From contig JALNVY010000070.1 in the NCBI GenBank assembly GCA_023231165.1, positions 1 to 10,893 on the forward strand: a DNA stretch of 10,893 nucleotides. Direction: 5' to 3'. The stretch is from Syntrophales bacterium. GTDB taxonomy: Bacteria > Desulfobacterota > Syntrophia > Syntrophales > UBA8958. Shown piece after piece: positions 1 to 5,566 of the stretch. The notes beneath the pieces are model-generated. The model had not been told where the DNA came from and searched no databases. It saw nothing but the letters and a program-made list of their open reading frames with translations. The number at the start of each line of letters is the position of its first letter. Within the stretch, counting starts at the first letter, position 1. Both the position numbers and the translations under genes were made by a program.

Positions 1-220
1 CGCCCAGTACCTGGGTTGTGAAAAGGAAATCGGCCTGAACCGGGAAATCACCAATGTCAACGGTTCCGGCGTCGGCCTGGGTCATCCAGTGGGCTCCACC
101 GGATGCCGGATTATGGTAACGCTTCTTCATGCCATGAAAAAACGGGGCAAAACCCTCGGCATGGCCACCCTCTGCGGCGGCGGCGGCGTATCCATAGCCA
201 CGGTATTAGAGATGATGTAA
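1..220 (+). CDS. Thiolase (acetyl-CoA acetyltransferase family), C-terminal fragment
   Basis: Only the last 72 codons are present; the gene begins before the window. The reading frame starts at base 2 and ends at TAA 218-220. The fragment carries the C-terminal signature of thiolases: the NVNGSGVGLGHPVG block with the catalytic His (residue 28 of the fragment), then LCGGGG with the active-site Cys (residue 58) that in this family acts as general base. These enzymes condense or cleave acyl-CoAs, in either beta-oxidation or acetoacetyl-CoA formation. The fragment cannot tell degradative from biosynthetic thiolase or give chain-length preference. A strong hairpin terminator follows within 10 bases, so this is the last gene of its transcript. 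Family assignment is firm; exact substrate is unknown. Confidence 0.93.
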   Translation, partial: AQYLGCEKEIGLNREITNVNGSGVGLGHPVGSTGCRIMVTLLHAMKKRGKTLGMATLCGGGGVSIATVLEMM

Positions 221-228
221 AGTTTATT

Positions 229-261
229 GGGGGTCAGGTTTTAACCTGACCCCCTGTTTTT
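229..261 (+). terminator. Rho-independent terminator of the thiolase gene
   Basis: A perfect 12-bp inverted repeat (229-240 with 243-254, arms GGGGGTCAGGTT and AACCTGACCCCC) is followed by TGTTTTT on the plus strand. In practice the inner T/A pairs would open into a loop. On the minus strand the hairpin is followed by CAATAAACTTT, a poor U-tract, so it mainly serves plus-strand transcription. The stop codon of the convergent sigma-54 regulator lies inside the left arm (234-236). Confidence 0.85.
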
Positions 262-1679
262 ACATGACCTGTCAGGCCGTACTTTTTATTCTTTCTCGTC
301 AGCGTCGAAAGATCGATCTGCAGGATGCGGGCTGTTTCGGCAAGGTTCGGCGAGGCTTCAAGGGCTTTGCGGATCAGTTCCCTTTCCATTGTGTCGAGGG
401 CCTCTTTCAAGGGACCGACGGGATAAGAAGATGCCGGCAAGCCTGCCAATGGCGGCGGCGAAAGGCGATAAGTCTTCCTGATCTCTCCGGGAAGGTCGTG
501 GAGGGTGATGACCTCATCGGCGCTTGTGACAACGACACGTTCGATGGCGTTGCGCACCTCACGGACATTGCCCGGCCAGTCGTAATTCATCAGGGCGTTG
601 AGGGCCTCGATGGAGAGAAACTTTCCCGTATTATAATTCTGGTTATAGATCTTCAGGAAATGTTTGATCATGGGCAGGATGTCTTCCCGGCGCTCCCGCA
701 GGGGCGGGATAAACATGGGAATAACGTTCAGCCTGTAATATAGATCCTCCCGGAACTTCCGTTCCCGGATCATCTGTTCGAGATTCATGTTCGTAGCCGC
801 GATAATCCGGACATCGACGGGGATCGTCGCCAGCCCCCCCAAGTGCTTGATCTGTCGGTCCTGGAGAACATTGAGGAGCTTCGCCTGAAGCTCAAAGGGG
901 AATTCGCCGATCTCGTCCAGAAAGAGGGTGCCACCATTGGCCAGCTCAAACATCCCCTGTTTTCCCTGGGTACGGGCGTCCGTGAAGGCCCCCTTATCGT
1001 AACCGAAGAGTTCCGACTCAAGGAGATTGGCGGGGAGGGCCGCGCAATCGACCTTCACAAAGGATCCGCTATTCTTGCGGCGGCTCTGGTAATGGATGAA
1101 CTGGGCCAGGACGTCCTTGCCGACGCCGGAAGGACCCGTGATCATGATCGTGGCGTCGGAGCCGGCTACTTTCTTCGCCAGGGAAAGGGTGCGCCGGAAA
1201 TCGGTGCTCTGGCCGATAAAAAATTTATTGGTGCTCCCGAGGGTCTCTTCAAGGTACTCAATCCGTTTCTTGAAACGCTCGATCATGACCTGGGAGTTCT
1301 TCAGTTCCTTGCTGATCAGGTTGAGCTCCGTGAGATCCCGGAGGGTGCTGACGACAGCCGCGGGGATGCCGTTGTCCCGCCAGAGCATTGCCGCCGTGAC
1401 GAGAAGTTGTCTGCCGCTGGGATACTGGACGATCCGGCTCCGGGTCTGAAAGTCCTTGATCACCTCAAGGTTCACCGCCCGGGGCACCCAGTTATTATCG
1501 ATCATATACTGGGTGTGGCGGCCCACCATCTCCTGGCGATTGATCCCCGTGATCCGCTCGAAGGCCTCATTGGCCATAATGTAGTATCCGTTGTGATCGG
1601 CGATGTACATCCCGTCGTGGACCGATTCGATGAGGGCCCGGGCGATGCTGAGCGTTTTCTGCGAAAATCTTGCATGCAT
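234..1679 (-). CDS. PAS-domain sigma-54-dependent transcriptional activator (Fis-type HTH)
   Basis: A 481-residue bacterial enhancer-binding protein. An N-terminal PAS domain (about 10-120, containing DGMYIADHNGYY) senses a small molecule or redox signal. A short coiled-coil linker (about 117-148) follows. The AAA+ domain (about 155-400) has Walker A GPSGVGKD (182-189), the sigma-54 contact loop as GAFTDA (230-235, not the usual GAFTGA), Walker B TLFLDE (251-256), sensor I RIIAATN (291-297), an arginine-finger region REDLYYRL (310-317) and WPGNVRE (368-374). A Fis-type helix-turn-helix ends the protein (about 425-467). There is no receiver domain, so it is probably not phosphorylated by a histidine kinase. 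The ATG at 1679 is chosen because homology begins there; the open frame continues upstream to 2459 but only antisense to the PEP carboxykinase gene. The Shine-Dalgarno is weak (AAGAAAA). It is divergent from the carboxykinase gene; its target is not shown by the sequence. Confidence 0.93.
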   Translation of the reverse strand: MHARFSQKTLSIARALIESVHDGMYIADHNGYYIMANEAFERITGINRQEMVGRHTQYMIDNNWVPRAVNLEVIKDFQTRSRIVQYPSGRQLLVTAAMLWRDNGIPAAVVSTLRDLTELNLISKELKNSQVMIERFKKRIEYLEETLGSTNKFFIGQSTDFRRTLSLAKKVAGSDATIMITGPSGVGKDVLAQFIHYQSRRKNSGSFVKVDCAALPANLLESELFGYDKGAFTDARTQGKQGMFELANGGTLFLDEIGEFPFELQAKLLNVLQDRQIKHLGGLATIPVDVRIIAATNMNLEQMIRERKFREDLYYRLNVIPMFIPPLRERREDILPMIKHFLKIYNQNYNTGKFLSIEALNALMNYDWPGNVREVRNAIERVVVTSADEVITLHDLPGEIRKTYRLSPPPLAGLPASSYPVGPLKEALDTMERELIRKALEASPNLAETARILQIDLSTLTRKNKKYGLTGHVKTGGQVKT

Positions 1680-1758
1680 GGACAGTTTTCTTACACACAA
1701 AGGAACATTTTTACAAGCACAAGAGAAACTATCCTGACGGCTACCCGCCTTTTCCACC

Positions 1759-1787
1759 TTGACAGGCCGCCCTGTGATCTCTATATA
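1759..1787 (+). promoter_or_regulatory. Putative sigma-70 promoter with internal operator, PEP carboxykinase gene
   Basis: A perfect -35 box TTGACA (1759-1764) lies 17 bp from TATATA (1782-1787); an alternative -10 is TATAGT (1784-1789). Between the boxes is an inverted repeat ACAGG-CCGC-CCTGT (1762-1775), which extends imperfectly to 1760-1777 and could be a repressor site. Initiation near 1794 would leave a leader of only about 15 nt, starting at the Shine-Dalgarno sequence itself. This is inferred from motifs only. Confidence 0.5.
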
Positions 1788-1808
1788 GTTCGTAAGGAGA
1801 TTCAAACC

Positions 1809-3425
1809 ATGGATGCCTTTAATCGCGCCGCCCGGCAGATATATGCGGAGGCCCTCCAGTCGAACCGCCTTATTAAAGGGCGTTCCCTGGAAGAACTCAA
1901 GCAAATTGCCCTTCGCCAGGAGGGGGTTATCCAAACCCAGTTCGGTTCCGTCGCCGCCGACTCGGAGCCCATGTCCCGCTCCGCCCCCCATACCCGCAAC
2001 AGTGTCGATCATCCCTTTGGCGAAGCCGAGGAGGCCCTGGCCCAGCAAGTCGTCGCAGTCCTGGGGGGGGAGCGGATTATCGCCCTCGATACAATCATCG
2101 GCGACGGACGGGACGGCGTCACTGCCCGCTTTCTTATCCCCGAACAATACGCCCAGATCGCTTACGGGCTGAAGCTGCTCTTCGACCAACCGGCGGCCTG
2201 GACCGTGGAAGAACCGACCTACACAATTATCTACTTCACCGACGAGGCCTTCGAGTTCAACAAGAAGAAGAAACTGGTGGACAAAGATATTACCGTTCGC
2301 CTCGCTATGGGAAGCCGGCGGGGGGAGCAGGTCAAGATCTGCCGGAACACCATTTATCTGGGGGAAGGAAAGAAAGGGGTCTTCCAGTTCGAAGACTGGC
2401 GCGTCAAGGCTATTGATAAAACAGGGATTTTCCTGCACACCGGGGCCCGGCGTGATCATCTGTGGATCTACGATCCGGAGACGGAACGTCCGGAGCTCAA
2501 AGAGATAGTGACCGCCATTTCCGGCCTCACGGCCACGGGGAAGACGACGACCCTCTGCCGTAAATTCGCCAAACTGCCCAAGGAAGGCTCGGAAATGATC
2601 GGCGACGACGGGGGGACTCTGGGCTTCGACGGCAGCTATGCGGCCTTTGAGATTGGCGGCCTTTACGTGAAGACCGAGGGGCTGGACGAGAGCCAGCCGG
2701 AGATCCTCCGGGCGGCGGAATCACGGGACGCCTTCCTGGAAAACGTCGCCGTCACCAAATATCCCTATATCCCAGATTTCCGTGATATTACGAAGACGGG
2801 CAACGGCCGGGCAATCGTAACCAGGGACCATCTGGAAATCGCCTCCCAGAGTCTGCGGGCCGAGAAAATACATTATATCATCATGTTGACAAGGAATCCC
2901 CTCGCCAACATCATCAGCCGCCTCACGCCGGAACAGGCAACGATGCAGTTCATATATGGAGAATCGATCGAAAGTACGGGCGGTAACCCTGAAGAAGCGG
3001 GAAAGTTTAAGCGCGTCGTCTTCCTCGACCCCTTCATCGCGGGAGATCGTCTTGAACACGCGCTCATTTTCTATGACATCGTGAAGAAAAACGGCATCCA
3101 GTGTTACCTGGCCAATACGGGAAGCATCGGGCCGGCGGAGACGAAGGTGACTCTGCGCCAGTCTCTGGCCGCCTATAACGACCTTGTCCGGGGCCAATTG
3201 CGCTTCAGTCGGGACGGGGACTGCCTGGGATATCGCTACCCCATCAAGTGCGATCGGGCCAACCTCGATGAGATGAACGCCCACCGGCTTTTCACGGATC
3301 GGGAGACAACGCGGCGGCGGGTGGAAGACTTTTTCCGGGGGAGACAGGCCTTCCTGGAAGAATTCGAAGGCCGCTATGGACGGATCCCCGCGCCGATCCG
3401 GGAATCCCTGCCCTATGCGGAATAA
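1809..3425 (+). CDS. Phosphoenolpyruvate carboxykinase (ATP-type), divergent member
   Basis: A 538-residue protein, close to the usual 530-540 of ATP-dependent PEP carboxykinases, which interconvert oxaloacetate + ATP and PEP + CO2 + ADP. By eye it follows the E. coli enzyme: YLGEGKKGVF (183-192) holds the equivalents of the metal/substrate lysines, FLHTGAR (208-214) the metal-ligand His (H210), GLTATGKTTT (239-248) the kinase-1a P-loop, GDD (265-267) the kinase-2 aspartates, GNGRAI (331-336) the substrate-binding Arg (R334), and SRLTPEQ (370-376) a family block. Differences from the standard enzyme: the spacing from H210 to the P-loop is about a dozen residues longer, and the EHGW that normally follows the GDD is replaced by GGTLGFDG. 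The start is the ATG at 1809 with AAGGAGA at 1794-1800; the open frame upstream to 843 is antisense to the sigma-54 regulator and is not coding. Family is confident; activity and nucleotide preference are inferred. Confidence 0.85.
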   Translation: MDAFNRAARQIYAEALQSNRLIKGRSLEELKQIALRQEGVIQTQFGSVAADSEPMSRSAPHTRNSVDHPFGEAEEALAQQVVAVLGGERIIALDTIIGDGRDGVTARFLIPEQYAQIAYGLKLLFDQPAAWTVEEPTYTIIYFTDEAFEFNKKKKLVDKDITVRLAMGSRRGEQVKICRNTIYLGEGKKGVFQFEDWRVKAIDKTGIFLHTGARRDHLWIYDPETERPELKEIVTAISGLTATGKTTTLCRKFAKLPKEGSEMIGDDGGTLGFDGSYAAFEIGGLYVKTEGLDESQPEILRAAESRDAFLENVAVTKYPYIPDFRDITKTGNGRAIVTRDHLEIASQSLRAEKIHYIIMLTRNPLANIISRLTPEQATMQFIYGESIESTGGNPEEAGKFKRVVFLDPFIAGDRLEHALIFYDIVKKNGIQCYLANTGSIGPAETKVTLRQSLAAYNDLVRGQLRFSRDGDCLGYRYPIKCDRANLDEMNAHRLFTDRETTRRRVEDFFRGRQAFLEEFEGRYGRIPAPIRESLPYAE

Positions 3426-3437
3426 AAGGCAAACCGG

Positions 3438-3647
3438 CTAATTTTTCTCTTTCATCTGCCAGAAGATGGCGTTGGGATTGGCAAAAGGGTTGCTCACACA
3501 GGAGGGGCAGAAATAGGCGGGGATTACAGTACCGCAACCTTCCGCCAGCAATTCGAAGCGGGCGCAACCATCACACAGCGGCATCCGGCAATCGGCGCAG
3601 GTAGTAAAAATGTTATCACGGCCACAGACGCCGCAAACAGGGTTCAT
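3438..3647 (-). CDS. Small Cys-rich putative zinc-binding protein (copy B)
   Basis: A 69-residue soluble protein of unknown function with nine cysteines: C5-x2-C8-x8-C17-x2-C20-x4-C25-x2-C28, then a GCG (C38) and a final CPSC (C47, C50), followed by an NP dipeptide near position 57. The paired CxxC spacing is what structural zinc sites look like (cross-brace or B-box-like). There is no signal peptide, membrane segment or catalytic motif. It aligns along its whole length with the gene just upstream, sharing the CG, LCxxC, GCGxV, FCxxC and NP positions, so the two are tandem paralogues. Only 5 bases separate it from the stop of that gene, which suggests one transcript. It ends 12 bp from the convergent carboxykinase gene, with no obvious terminator between. 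I recognise no named family. Confidence 0.75.
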   Translation of the reverse strand: MNPVCGVCGRDNIFTTCADCRMPLCDGCARFELLAEGCGTVIPAYFCPSCVSNPFANPNAIFWQMKEKN

Positions 3648-3652
3648 AGCAG

Positions 3653-3868
3653 CTACTGATTCGGGAAACCACTATAGGGATTGACGGCAGGGTCCTGGAA
3701 ACAATTGCAGCAAAAGGCCTTAGTATCCACATGACCGCATCCGTAGCCCCAAAGGTCAAAGGTCCGGCACTCCACGCACAAAGCGGCCTGGCAGCCGTCG
3801 CAGTGAACCACCGCGGGCAATTTGCCGCAACGCCCGCAAGGGGTCGTATCATTGGTTACAATCTCCAT
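3653..3868 (-). CDS. Small Cys-rich putative zinc-binding protein (copy A)
   Basis: A 71-residue protein from the ATG at 3868 (MEIVTND start). A GTG at 3886 would add six residues, and neither start has a good Shine-Dalgarno. It has the same cysteine scaffold as the downstream copy: CGRCG, CDGC, LCVEC, a GCGH, then FCCNC and a C-terminal DPAVNP. The conserved aromatic/hydrophobic residues (F-x-L between LCxxC and GCG, F before the last CxxC) fit a small folded domain held by two zinc ions; this is inference from spacing. No signal peptide or membrane segment is seen. It is the first gene of a two-gene minus-strand unit and divergent from the glutaminyl cyclase gene across a region that holds a palindrome. 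Function unknown. Confidence 0.72.
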   Translation of the reverse strand: MEIVTNDTTPCGRCGKLPAVVHCDGCQAALCVECRTFDLWGYGCGHVDTKAFCCNCFQDPAVNPYSGFPNQ

Positions 3869-3906
3869 GAAGCGGGCATTTAGCACAGCGGCGTTTAAAT
3901 CTCAAG

Positions 3907-3923
3907 GTGAATGTTAACATCAC
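3907..3923. promoter_or_regulatory. Putative operator palindrome between divergent genes
   Basis: ATGTTAACAT (3911-3920) is a perfect 10-bp palindrome flanked by GTG (3907-3909) and CAC (3921-3923) with a single extra A at 3910, giving a near-perfect 17-bp dyad. It lies between the divergent Cys-rich and glutaminyl cyclase genes, where a regulator could act on both. No convincing -35/-10 pair was seen here. Motif evidence only. Confidence 0.35.
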
Positions 3924-3933
3924 GAATGACGAT

Positions 3934-4716
3934 ATGATCCGAACACTACTTTTTTTATTGTCCCTGCTTTTCTCAGCTTCCCCACCCGTTTACGCCGAAC
4001 CGGGAAAGCCCGTCGGACCAATTCCAACCTATGGTTACCGGATCGTTCAGGTATATCCCCACGATCGCGGCGCCTATACTCAGGGGTTAGCCTTTGCCGG
4101 CGGTTATCTCTATGAGGGCACCGGCCGGGAGGGACGATCCTCGCTACGCCGGGTGGAGTTGAAGACAGGCCGGATCCTTCAGGAATATCAGTTGGAAGAC
4201 CGATACTTCGGAGAAGGAATCACAGTCATCAAGGATCGGGTCATCCAGCTAACCTGGCGCAACCGGATGGGCTTTGTCTATGACCGGGCCGGCTTCCGGC
4301 GTCTCCATACCTTCCGTTATGACCATGAAGGCTGGGGGATTACCCACGACGGCCGGCGTCTAATCGTCAGCGACGGCAGTGCGACCCTGCACTTTCTCGA
4401 TCCGCAGACGCTCCGGGAGGTGGGCAGCCTCCAGGTCCGGGATGAGGGCGGGTCCGTCGCGGGGCTCAATGAACTGGAATACGCACGGGGAACGATATAT
4501 GCCAACGTCTGGCCGACGGACCGGATTGCCATGATACATCCCCGGACCGGCAGCGTGACCGGCTGGGTAAACATGGCGGGTCTTCTGACGGCCTTTGATG
4601 CCCGCTCCGGGGTCGACGTCCTCAACGGCATCGCCTATGACCCGGTCGGGGACCGCCTCTTCGTCACGGGGAAGCTGTGGCCGCATCTCTTCGAAATCAA
4701 ACTCGTCAAGAAATGA
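3934..4716 (+). CDS. Secreted glutaminyl-peptide cyclotransferase (plant/bacterial beta-propeller type)
   Basis: A 260-residue protein that by family converts N-terminal glutamine of peptides to pyroglutamate with release of ammonia. The N-terminus MIRTLLFLLSLLFSASPPVYA is a Sec-type signal peptide with likely cleavage after VYA (about residue 21), so it acts outside the cytoplasm. The mature part shows the repeated blocks of the five-bladed propeller cyclases: AYTQGLAF (47-54), YEGTG (60-64), FGEGIT (92-97), HEGWGIT (131-137), LNELEY (178-183), VLNGIAYD (229-236) and TGKLWP (245-250). The ATG at 3934 is preferred over a GTG at 3907 because it puts the signal peptide at the very N-terminus and leaves the operator-like palindrome untranslated; no clear Shine-Dalgarno supports either. 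The thioesterase gene follows after 45 bases on the same strand and may be cotranscribed. Confidence 0.9.
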   Translation: MIRTLLFLLSLLFSASPPVYAEPGKPVGPIPTYGYRIVQVYPHDRGAYTQGLAFAGGYLYEGTGREGRSSLRRVELKTGRILQEYQLEDRYFGEGITVIKDRVIQLTWRNRMGFVYDRAGFRRLHTFRYDHEGWGITHDGRRLIVSDGSATLHFLDPQTLREVGSLQVRDEGGSVAGLNELEYARGTIYANVWPTDRIAMIHPRTGSVTGWVNMAGLLTAFDARSGVDVLNGIAYDPVGDRLFVTGKLWPHLFEIKLVKK

Positions 4717-4761
4717 CGAGCATGAACTCCACACAGATTAATACCAATAAGGAGGGGAATT

Positions 4762-5223
4762 TTGAAACAACTGAATCCGGCTTATGTGCAGGCCATCCGA
4801 GAGACGGTCAGCGGCAGCCCTTTTTTTCGACATCTATCCATGACGATCCGGGATATGGACATCGGCTGCGCCATCGTTGATCTGGACGTGGATACTGAAC
4901 ACTTACAGGCCTTTGGCTATGTTCACGGCGGGGTCTATGCTTCCGCCATCGATACGGCGGCCTTTTGGTCCGCCTTCTGCGAACTGGAGGAGGGGACGGG
5001 AATCACTACGGTGGATCTGAAGGTCAACTACCTGGCCCCTGTCCAGACGGGGAAGCTGACGGCGGAAGGCAAGCGAATCAAGATGGGCAAGACCTTAGGC
5101 CTCGCCGAGGCGACGGTAAAAGATGCCCAAGGCAGAGTTGTAGCCCACGGGACCTCGACCCTGATCGTCCTGCCAGGTTTCGGTCTGGCAGGCGGAATCA
5201 CCCTGCCCCCGAAGTTCCTATAG
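4762..5223 (+). CDS. PaaI-family hotdog-fold acyl-CoA thioesterase
   Basis: A 153-residue hotdog protein that probably hydrolyses an acyl- or aryl-CoA to the free acid and CoA in the cytoplasm. The block GYVHGGVYASAIDTAAF (52-68) has the HGG and following acidic residue (D64) that form the active site of PaaI-type thioesterases; TTVDLKVNYLAPVQTGKLTAEG (82-103) is the typical central strand and turn. Length and motif spacing match the family. The start is TTG, supported by a strong GGAGGGG at 4751-4757; no ATG sits at a better place. The substrate cannot be read from the sequence, though a thiolase and a carboxyltransferase nearby fit a cell rich in acyl-CoA chemistry. A repeat fragment begins directly after the stop codon. 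Confidence 0.87.
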   Translation: MKQLNPAYVQAIRETVSGSPFFRHLSMTIRDMDIGCAIVDLDVDTEHLQAFGYVHGGVYASAIDTAAFWSAFCELEEGTGITTVDLKVNYLAPVQTGKLTAEGKRIKMGKTLGLAEATVKDAQGRVVAHGTSTLIVLPGFGLAGGITLPPKFL

Positions 5224-5343
5224 GAGGCTGTTGAAAAACGTCCATCTGCTGCGGTTCTCTCATCCTTTCCCCTTCAACGTACCGGCAAGTACGCCTCGGG
5301 GCTCAGGATTTATTCCGCTTCGCCCCATGATTCTGCGAATAAG
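5224..5343. repeat. Probable half-copy of a dispersed palindromic repeat
   Basis: Noncoding sequence beginning GAGGCTGTTGAAAAACG immediately after the thioesterase stop. It includes CCATCTGCTGCG and an internal dyad CGTAC-cggcaa-GTACG (5278-5293). From memory, repeats that begin GGCTGTTGAAAAA, contain CGTACC...AGTACG and end TTTTTCAACAGCC are scattered in deltaproteobacterial genomes. Here the closing arm is missing and the sequence runs straight into a terminator. The repeat identity is recall plus pattern; only one copy lies in this window. Confidence 0.45.
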
Positions 5344-5386
5344 AAAAGGGGGCTGTCCCCCTTACGGAAAGACAGCCCCCTTTTTT
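5344..5386. terminator. Bidirectional rho-independent terminator
   Basis: A 14-bp stem pairs 5344-5357 (AAAAGGGGGCTGTC) with 5371-5384 (GACAGCCCCCTTTT) around a 13-nt loop. Six T's close it on the plus strand (5381-5386) and TTTTCTTATT follows it on the minus strand, so it can stop both the thioesterase transcript and the convergent carboxyltransferase transcript. A smaller competing hairpin, AAGGGGG-ctgt-CCCCCTT (5346-5363), uses the same left arm. Confidence 0.8.
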
Positions 5387-5417
5387 GCATAAACATGAAA
5401 CTCTCATGACGGATATC

Positions 5418-5434
5418 CATCACCAAGGGTGATG
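5418..5434. repeat. Short perfect inverted repeat
   Basis: CATCACC-aag-GGTGATG: seven paired bases with a 3-nt loop, in the gene-free stretch between the terminator and the tandem palindromes. No T-tract follows, so it is not an obvious terminator. Its role, if any, is unknown. Confidence 0.35.
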
Positions 5435-5465
5435 AAACGGCTTCGCAAACCCATCCCCACCCTGG

Positions 5466-5556
5466 CCCTCCCCTTGAAGGGGAGGGTTAATTTTTGCCTT
5501 CCTCCCCTCGAAAAGGAGGGGTAATCCTTGCTTTTCTCCCCCTTTTAAGGGGAGGG
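5466..5556. repeat. Three tandem imperfect palindromes, about 35-bp period
   Basis: Three units each hold a C-rich arm, a short loop and a G-rich arm: CCCTCCCC-ttgaa-GGGGAGGG (5466-5486), CCTCCCC...AAGGAGGGG (5501-5521) and CTCCCCC...GGGGAGGG (5536-5556). The G-rich arms recur at spacings of 34 and 36 bp. The spacer is also kept between units 1 and 2 (TAAT...TTGC). The array sits 10 bases past the stop of the carboxyltransferase gene. T-rich plus-strand tails after units 1 and 2 could help termination. The units vary too much and are too few to be a CRISPR array. Confidence 0.65.
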
Positions 5557-5566
5557 AAGAAAAACC

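Noticed and set aside
843..1808. Upstream extension of the carboxykinase frame by 322 residues on the plus strand
   Set aside because: It is the mirror of the AAA+ and PAS coding sequence on the other strand, and a good Shine-Dalgarno supports the ATG at 1809.
1680..2459. Upstream extension of the sigma-54 regulator frame by 260 residues on the minus strand
   Set aside because: It has no recognisable domain and lies antisense to well-matched PEP carboxykinase sequence; homology begins at the ATG at 1679.
3907..3933. GTG start for the glutaminyl cyclase
   Set aside because: It would place nine polar residues before the signal peptide and would overlap the operator-like palindrome; ATG at 3934 is simpler.
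5466..5556. Possible CRISPR array
   Set aside because: There are only three units, each a palindrome with drifting sequence and a conserved rather than variable spacer; no cas genes.
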